The position numbers and the translations under genes were made by a program. Below the pieces are notes generated by a model, which ran no database searches, was not told the DNA's origin, and worked only from the letters and a program-made list of their open reading frames with translations. From an uncultured Fibrobacter sp. (lineage in GTDB: Bacteria > Fibrobacterota > Fibrobacteria > Fibrobacterales > Fibrobacteraceae), in the NCBI GenBank assembly GCA_934699585.1, contig CAKUWY010000007.1:1-64000 (forward strand): a stretch of DNA of 64,000 bases, given 5' to 3'. Shown here piece by piece: positions 60,931 to 64,000 of the stretch (within the stretch, counting starts at the first letter, position 1; the number at the start of each line of letters is the position of its first letter).

Positions 60931-60949
60931 CTGCTTGCATCCCTCAAGC

Positions 60950-61004
60950 GGATCCTCGTGATTCTATCGCCACCGCGTGGCTCCAGAATGACAGCGAGGA
61001 TGAC
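60950..61004. repeat. structured palindromic element, sibling of the one in hemD
   Basis: The outer stem is ATCCTCG/CGAGGAT. The inner part is ATTCT, then GCCAC/GTGGC, then AGAAT, ending GGATGACA. Flanking and loop sequences equal those of 42165-42221 while both stems differ by paired changes. It is followed by ACTCTTGAAACC and a CTA-type array. Confidence 0.85.
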
Positions 61005-61022
61005 AACTCTTGAAACCGGCTA

Positions 61023-61036
61023 TCCTAGCCCCTACC
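61023..61036. repeat. short heptad array (CTA type) containing the pcrA stop
   Basis: Two 7-bp units (TCCTAGC, CCCTACC) follow the palindromic element. The second contains the stop codon of the helicase gene. Confidence 0.5.
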
Positions 61037-63506
61037 CCATCACCTGCAGGGCGGCATATTTCAAGATGATGGTACGCAGGTTCCCGTCGCCAAAACGTAC
61101 GTCCACGCGGGCGTTGTCCCCCTCTCCGTAGCAGCGGGTAACAGTCCCAACACCGTACTTGATGTGCCGTACCTTTGCTCCTGGATGGAAAGGATTCTCG
61201 CTATACTCATCATAGACAATTCGCGGGCCCGACGTATCCACAGAACTAGTGGTCGGCGCCACCTTTATGGGATTGCGATAGACGATACGCCGGTCGTTCT
61301 TGCGGACCGAATCCGGAACGGAACTCCTGGAGCCGCCGAAACGAGATCCGCCCGAAAATTCCGACGAACCCGAGCTAGAAGCTCCGGAGCCAAAGTTCCT
61401 GTTGCGGACAAAAGACGGAGCGCTATTGTAACGGGGCTTTTCAGGAGCATCAGGCGTCCAGCCCGAAAAAGCGGGCCGTTCATCTATACAAGGCGTAAAT
61501 TCCACGACAGAAGGGTCAAGTTCTTTCAAGAACCGGGACGGTGCAAAAGGCCGGATAGTCCCCTGAAAAAAGCGTCGTTCCGCATGGTACAGGTAAAGCT
61601 TCTTTTCGGCACGGGTACAGCCCACGTAGAACAGGCGACGTTCCTCTTCAAGCTGGTCGTTGGCCTCCTTGACGCTCAGCATAGAACTTTCCCGAATCAG
61701 CGGGAAAATACCGTCGTCACAGCCGGCAATGTGCACCGTATTGAACTCCAGGCCCTTCGCCATGTGAATGGTCATGAGAGTTACATGGCCCTTGGAATCG
61801 TCCACCTTCTTGTCGGCATCGGTCAAGAGGGAAATGTCCTGCAAGAAGGCGTCCAGAGTCGCACCAGGATGTTCCTCGTCAAATTCGCGGATGGCGTTGA
61901 TCATTTCATCAACGTTGCCTATCCGTTCGTCTGCAGAAAGTTCGTCGTCTTTCCGCAAGAATTCCTTGTAGGCGACATCGTTTACAATCCGTTCTGCCAG
62001 GAGCGGAAGCGGAGTCTCTCCGGCGGCCACCAGTTCTTTCCAGGACTGGACCAAATCTACAAAGCCTTTCAGCTTGGGAGCGGAACGGGACACACCGCTA
62101 GCCTCGGCCACAAGCATCTGCCAGAAGGTTCCTTCGCCGTTTCGAACGCGGGCAAGGACATTTTCTACCGAAGTCTTACCAATGGCGCGGGGCGGCGTGT
62201 TGATGACCCGCAGGTGGGCGGCATCATCCTTTTCATTTGAAAGAAGACGCAAGTACGAAAGAATATCCCGGACTTCCTTGCGGTCCCAGAACCGCGTGCC
62301 CCCAAAAATCACTGAAGGAATGCGGTTGTCATTCAGGGCTTTTTCTATCACGCGGGACTGGGCATTGGTGCGGTAAAACACCGCCGTCTTGGAGTAACTC
62401 GCCTCGCCCGCCACGGCGATCAAATCCGCTATCTGCTGGGCTTCGCTGCGGTCGTCCATCGTGTGCCGTACCCGAATGGGGTCGCCGGCCTCTTCCTTGG
62501 AATACACCACCTTCTGCATTTCCAGAGGGCGCACGTTGTGGGCAATTACGGAGCCCGCCCCCTTCACGATATTCGACGTGGAGCGGTAGTTCCGTTCCAG
62601 CTTGACGATAGTCACCGGGGCAAAATCCCTATGGAAATTGCGGATAATCTTGATGTTCGCCCCACGCCAACCATAAATGCTCTGGTCGTCGTCGCCCACC
62701 ACCGTCACGTTTTTCTGCTCGTTAATGAGCAACTTCAAAAGCTCATACTGCACGTCGTTGGTATCTTGATATTCATCTACCACCACGTACCTGTAACGTT
62801 CCGCCAGCTGGTCTGCCAAGCGGGGTACTTTCTGGAGCATGAGCACCGTATTGAACAGCAGGTCATCAAAGTCCATGGCGTTGGATTCCTTGAGGCGCCT
62901 CTGGTATTCCCCGTAAAGCCTGGCCATTCTCTCCTGGTCGGCAAATTCAGCGCGCATCATGGCAATTTCGGGAGTCTGCAAAACAGCTTCGCCGTTGGTA
63001 TATAGAATGGTGTTCTTGTATCGAGAAATGGCTCCGTGAAGTTTTTTTACTTCGGACGCATCGTAATTTTCGCCCAGTTCTTCCTTGAGGATTTCTTTCA
63101 GAATCCGTTTCTGGTCATCGTCGTCATAGATGGAGAAATTGTTGTCGTACCAGGAGCCGCCCATGGCGTGAATCACAAAATCCTTGGTTAGGCAAAGCCG
63201 TAAAAGTTTCAGGCACACGGAATGGAACGTGCCCATCCAGTTGAAAGCCAGGCGAACCTGCAAAAGCTTCTGGATACGCTCCTTCATTTCGCGGGCGGCC
63301 TTGTTGGTAAACGTCACCGCCAAAATCCGGTCCGCCTCCACCTGATGGAACGACACCAGGTGGGCAATCTTGTAGGTGATGGCACGCGTCTTGCCCGAAC
63401 CGGCACCTGCCAAAATCAGCATAGGGCCGTCAATCTTTTTGGCAGCAGCCGCCTGTTCCGGGTTCAGTTCACGATCCAAAACAACATCATCAACCACGTT
63501 CGCCAT
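61032..63506 (-). CDS. UvrD/PcrA-type superfamily 1 DNA helicase
   Basis: The 824-residue SF1A helicase has motif I AGAGSGKT, motif II VVDEYQDTND, motif III QSIYGWRGA, motif V MTIHMAKGLEF and motif VI VGCTRAEKKLYL. A Ser/Gly/Arg-rich linker (about 690-760) leads to a C-terminal Tudor-like domain (VRHIKYGVGTVTR), as in PcrA. It acts in repair and conflict resolution. ATG 63506 follows AGGAG; the longer TTG start is rejected. TATATT is upstream. Confidence 0.93.
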   Translation of the reverse strand: MANVVDDVVLDRELNPEQAAAAKKIDGPMLILAGAGSGKTRAITYKIAHLVSFHQVEADRILAVTFTNKAAREMKERIQKLLQVRLAFNWMGTFHSVCLKLLRLCLTKDFVIHAMGGSWYDNNFSIYDDDDQKRILKEILKEELGENYDASEVKKLHGAISRYKNTILYTNGEAVLQTPEIAMMRAEFADQERMARLYGEYQRRLKESNAMDFDDLLFNTVLMLQKVPRLADQLAERYRYVVVDEYQDTNDVQYELLKLLINEQKNVTVVGDDDQSIYGWRGANIKIIRNFHRDFAPVTIVKLERNYRSTSNIVKGAGSVIAHNVRPLEMQKVVYSKEEAGDPIRVRHTMDDRSEAQQIADLIAVAGEASYSKTAVFYRTNAQSRVIEKALNDNRIPSVIFGGTRFWDRKEVRDILSYLRLLSNEKDDAAHLRVINTPPRAIGKTSVENVLARVRNGEGTFWQMLVAEASGVSRSAPKLKGFVDLVQSWKELVAAGETPLPLLAERIVNDVAYKEFLRKDDELSADERIGNVDEMINAIREFDEEHPGATLDAFLQDISLLTDADKKVDDSKGHVTLMTIHMAKGLEFNTVHIAGCDDGIFPLIRESSMLSVKEANDQLEEERRLFYVGCTRAEKKLYLYHAERRFFQGTIRPFAPSRFLKELDPSVVEFTPCIDERPAFSGWTPDAPEKPRYNSAPSFVRNRNFGSGASSSGSSEFSGGSRFGGSRSSVPDSVRKNDRRIVYRNPIKVAPTTSSVDTSGPRIVYDEYSENPFHPGAKVRHIKYGVGTVTRCYGEGDNARVDVRFGDGNLRTIILKYAALQVMG

Positions 63507-63558
63507 CAAAAAACTCCTTGCACAAATGTACAATATAGCAAAAAAGGCTGAGCAACAG

Positions 63559-63585
63559 AAAAAGCCCGGCTTAGCCGGGCTTCTT
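63559..63585 (-). terminator. intrinsic terminator of the right-edge gene
   Basis: On the minus strand GAAGCCCGGC pairs with GCCGGGCTTTTTC across TAA, just after the stop of the partial gene and before pcrA. Confidence 0.8.
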
Positions 63586-63599
63586 AAGCATCAATCAAC

Positions 63600-64000
63600 T
63601 TACTTTGACTTGGGCCGCTTGTAACCGAAAGACTTCAGCAGGTCTTCGGTGACCTTCTTGCTCTGGTTCATCTTGTTCACGTTGGTGGCATCATCAAAGG
63701 GCGGCAGGTCGCAACGCAAGGTGCTCTTCATGGTGAACTCAGTCTTGTAAACGTAAGCACCAGTTGCGTACAGGCGGCCATTGTCCGTATGCAGGTCGCC
63801 GTTCTCGTCGGGCTTCATTTCAAAGTACAGAGTCAGCACACCGGCATCGCTTGCGTAGCTCGGATCGTTCAGGTCCTGAGTAAAGCTGAAGTAGTCCACG
63901 AACTGCCCAAGAGACGTGTAAATCCAAATCTTGGCACTCATCTTGGTATCGTAAATGTTCGCCTTACTGATGTCGCTGCCCAGATCGCTCTTGAAGTCGG
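63600..64000 (-). CDS. partial secreted/surface protein with FlgD-like C-terminal module (runs off right edge)
   Basis: The frame is open from the stop at 63600 to the window end, so the start lies outside. The visible 133 residues (..KIWIYTSLGQFVDYFSF..NGRLYATGAYVYKTEF..) look like a FlgD-type Ig-like module, with the LGQFV and GAYVYK strands often found at the ends of Fibrobacter-type surface proteins. A Lys-rich tail closes it. An internal Met (63941) is unlikely to be the start because the frame continues upstream. Confidence 0.6.
   Translation of the reverse strand, partial: DFKSDLGSDISKANIYDTKMSAKIWIYTSLGQFVDYFSFTQDLNDPSYASDAGVLTLYFEMKPDENGDLHTDNGRLYATGAYVYKTEFTMKSTLRCDLPPFDDATNVNKMNQSKKVTEDLLKSFGYKRPKSK

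Overview
The window looks like chromosomal DNA of a Gram-negative, fibre-degrader-type bacterium, most likely Fibrobacter or a close relative (phylum Fibrobacterota). The grounds are Kdo cytidylyltransferase (kdsB), a TamA/TamB pair, an OmpA-type porin with thrombospondin-3-like repeats, many small lipoproteins with Ser/Asp/Glu-rich linkers, Ser-rich linkers in secreted proteins, and a recurrent TATATT -10 box. The genus is inferred from protein style, not from a database search. Apart from a few AT-rich insertions the region reads as core genome.

Layout. 1-5.8 kb (+): two SGNH-hydrolase-like membrane or secreted proteins and an MBOAT acyltransferase, a likely surface O-acetylation set, interrupted by an AT-rich GIY-YIG nuclease cassette with inverted-repeat ends. 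5.8-14 kb: an HD-GYP c-di-GMP phosphodiesterase (-), then tamB-tamA (+). 14-19.7 kb (-): ABC ATPase, small unknown protein, large OmpA-family protein, RadC, and a membrane-anchored zinc peptidase. 19.8-29.4 kb: ychF (+), then a membrane protein, an FGE-sulfatase-domain protein and a double-length UvrA (-). 29.7-33.3 kb (+): two AT-rich secreted proteins, one with a papain-like triad, followed by tRNA-Ala(CGC). 33.6-39.2 kb (-): a fused siroheme decarboxylase, a sugar nucleotidyltransferase, guaB, asparaginase, a DUF4416 protein and pth. 39.3-40.6 kb (+): two paralogous small lipoproteins, the first broken by an amber codon. 40.6-45.9 kb (-): CbiX-SirC and CobA-HemD fusions (siroheme synthesis), a PAS-GGDEF-EAL protein and a small membrane protein. 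46-48.3 kb (+): acyl-CoA synthetase and a lipoprotein. 48.4-52.5 kb (-): MoxR-DUF58-transglutaminase set. 52.5-60.8 kb (-): radical SAM protein, then a long housekeeping run gatC-kdsB-comEA-pilM/N-like-rsmD-coaD-rhomboid-adenosine kinase-thioredoxin-reductase-like. 61-63.5 kb (-): pcrA/uvrD. A partial secreted protein runs off the right edge.

Pathways. CobA-HemD and CbiX-SirC could take uroporphyrinogen precursors to siroheme, and the fused AhbA/AhbB-like protein could carry siroheme toward didecarboxysiroheme (alternative heme route). Cyclic-di-GMP turnover is represented by one HD-GYP and one EAL protein with a degenerate GGDEF.

Most unusual signal. The spaces at gene 3' ends carry arrays with an exact 7-bp period. 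A constant triplet or tetrad (TAG/CTA, TGAG, TGTG, ACT, GACGA) is followed by degenerate bases. The arrays often contain the stop codon of the adjacent gene and seem to stand in for intrinsic terminators. Some are combined in a fixed order with structured palindromes running from (G)GATCC to GGATGACA. Two of these palindromes differ by compensatory changes in both stems, two lie in frame inside CobA-HemD, and their outer motif matches the ends of the GIY-YIG cassette. Together they look like a nuclease-linked, REP-like repeat system plus a 3'-end heptad system; I do not recognise either as a described element in this lineage.
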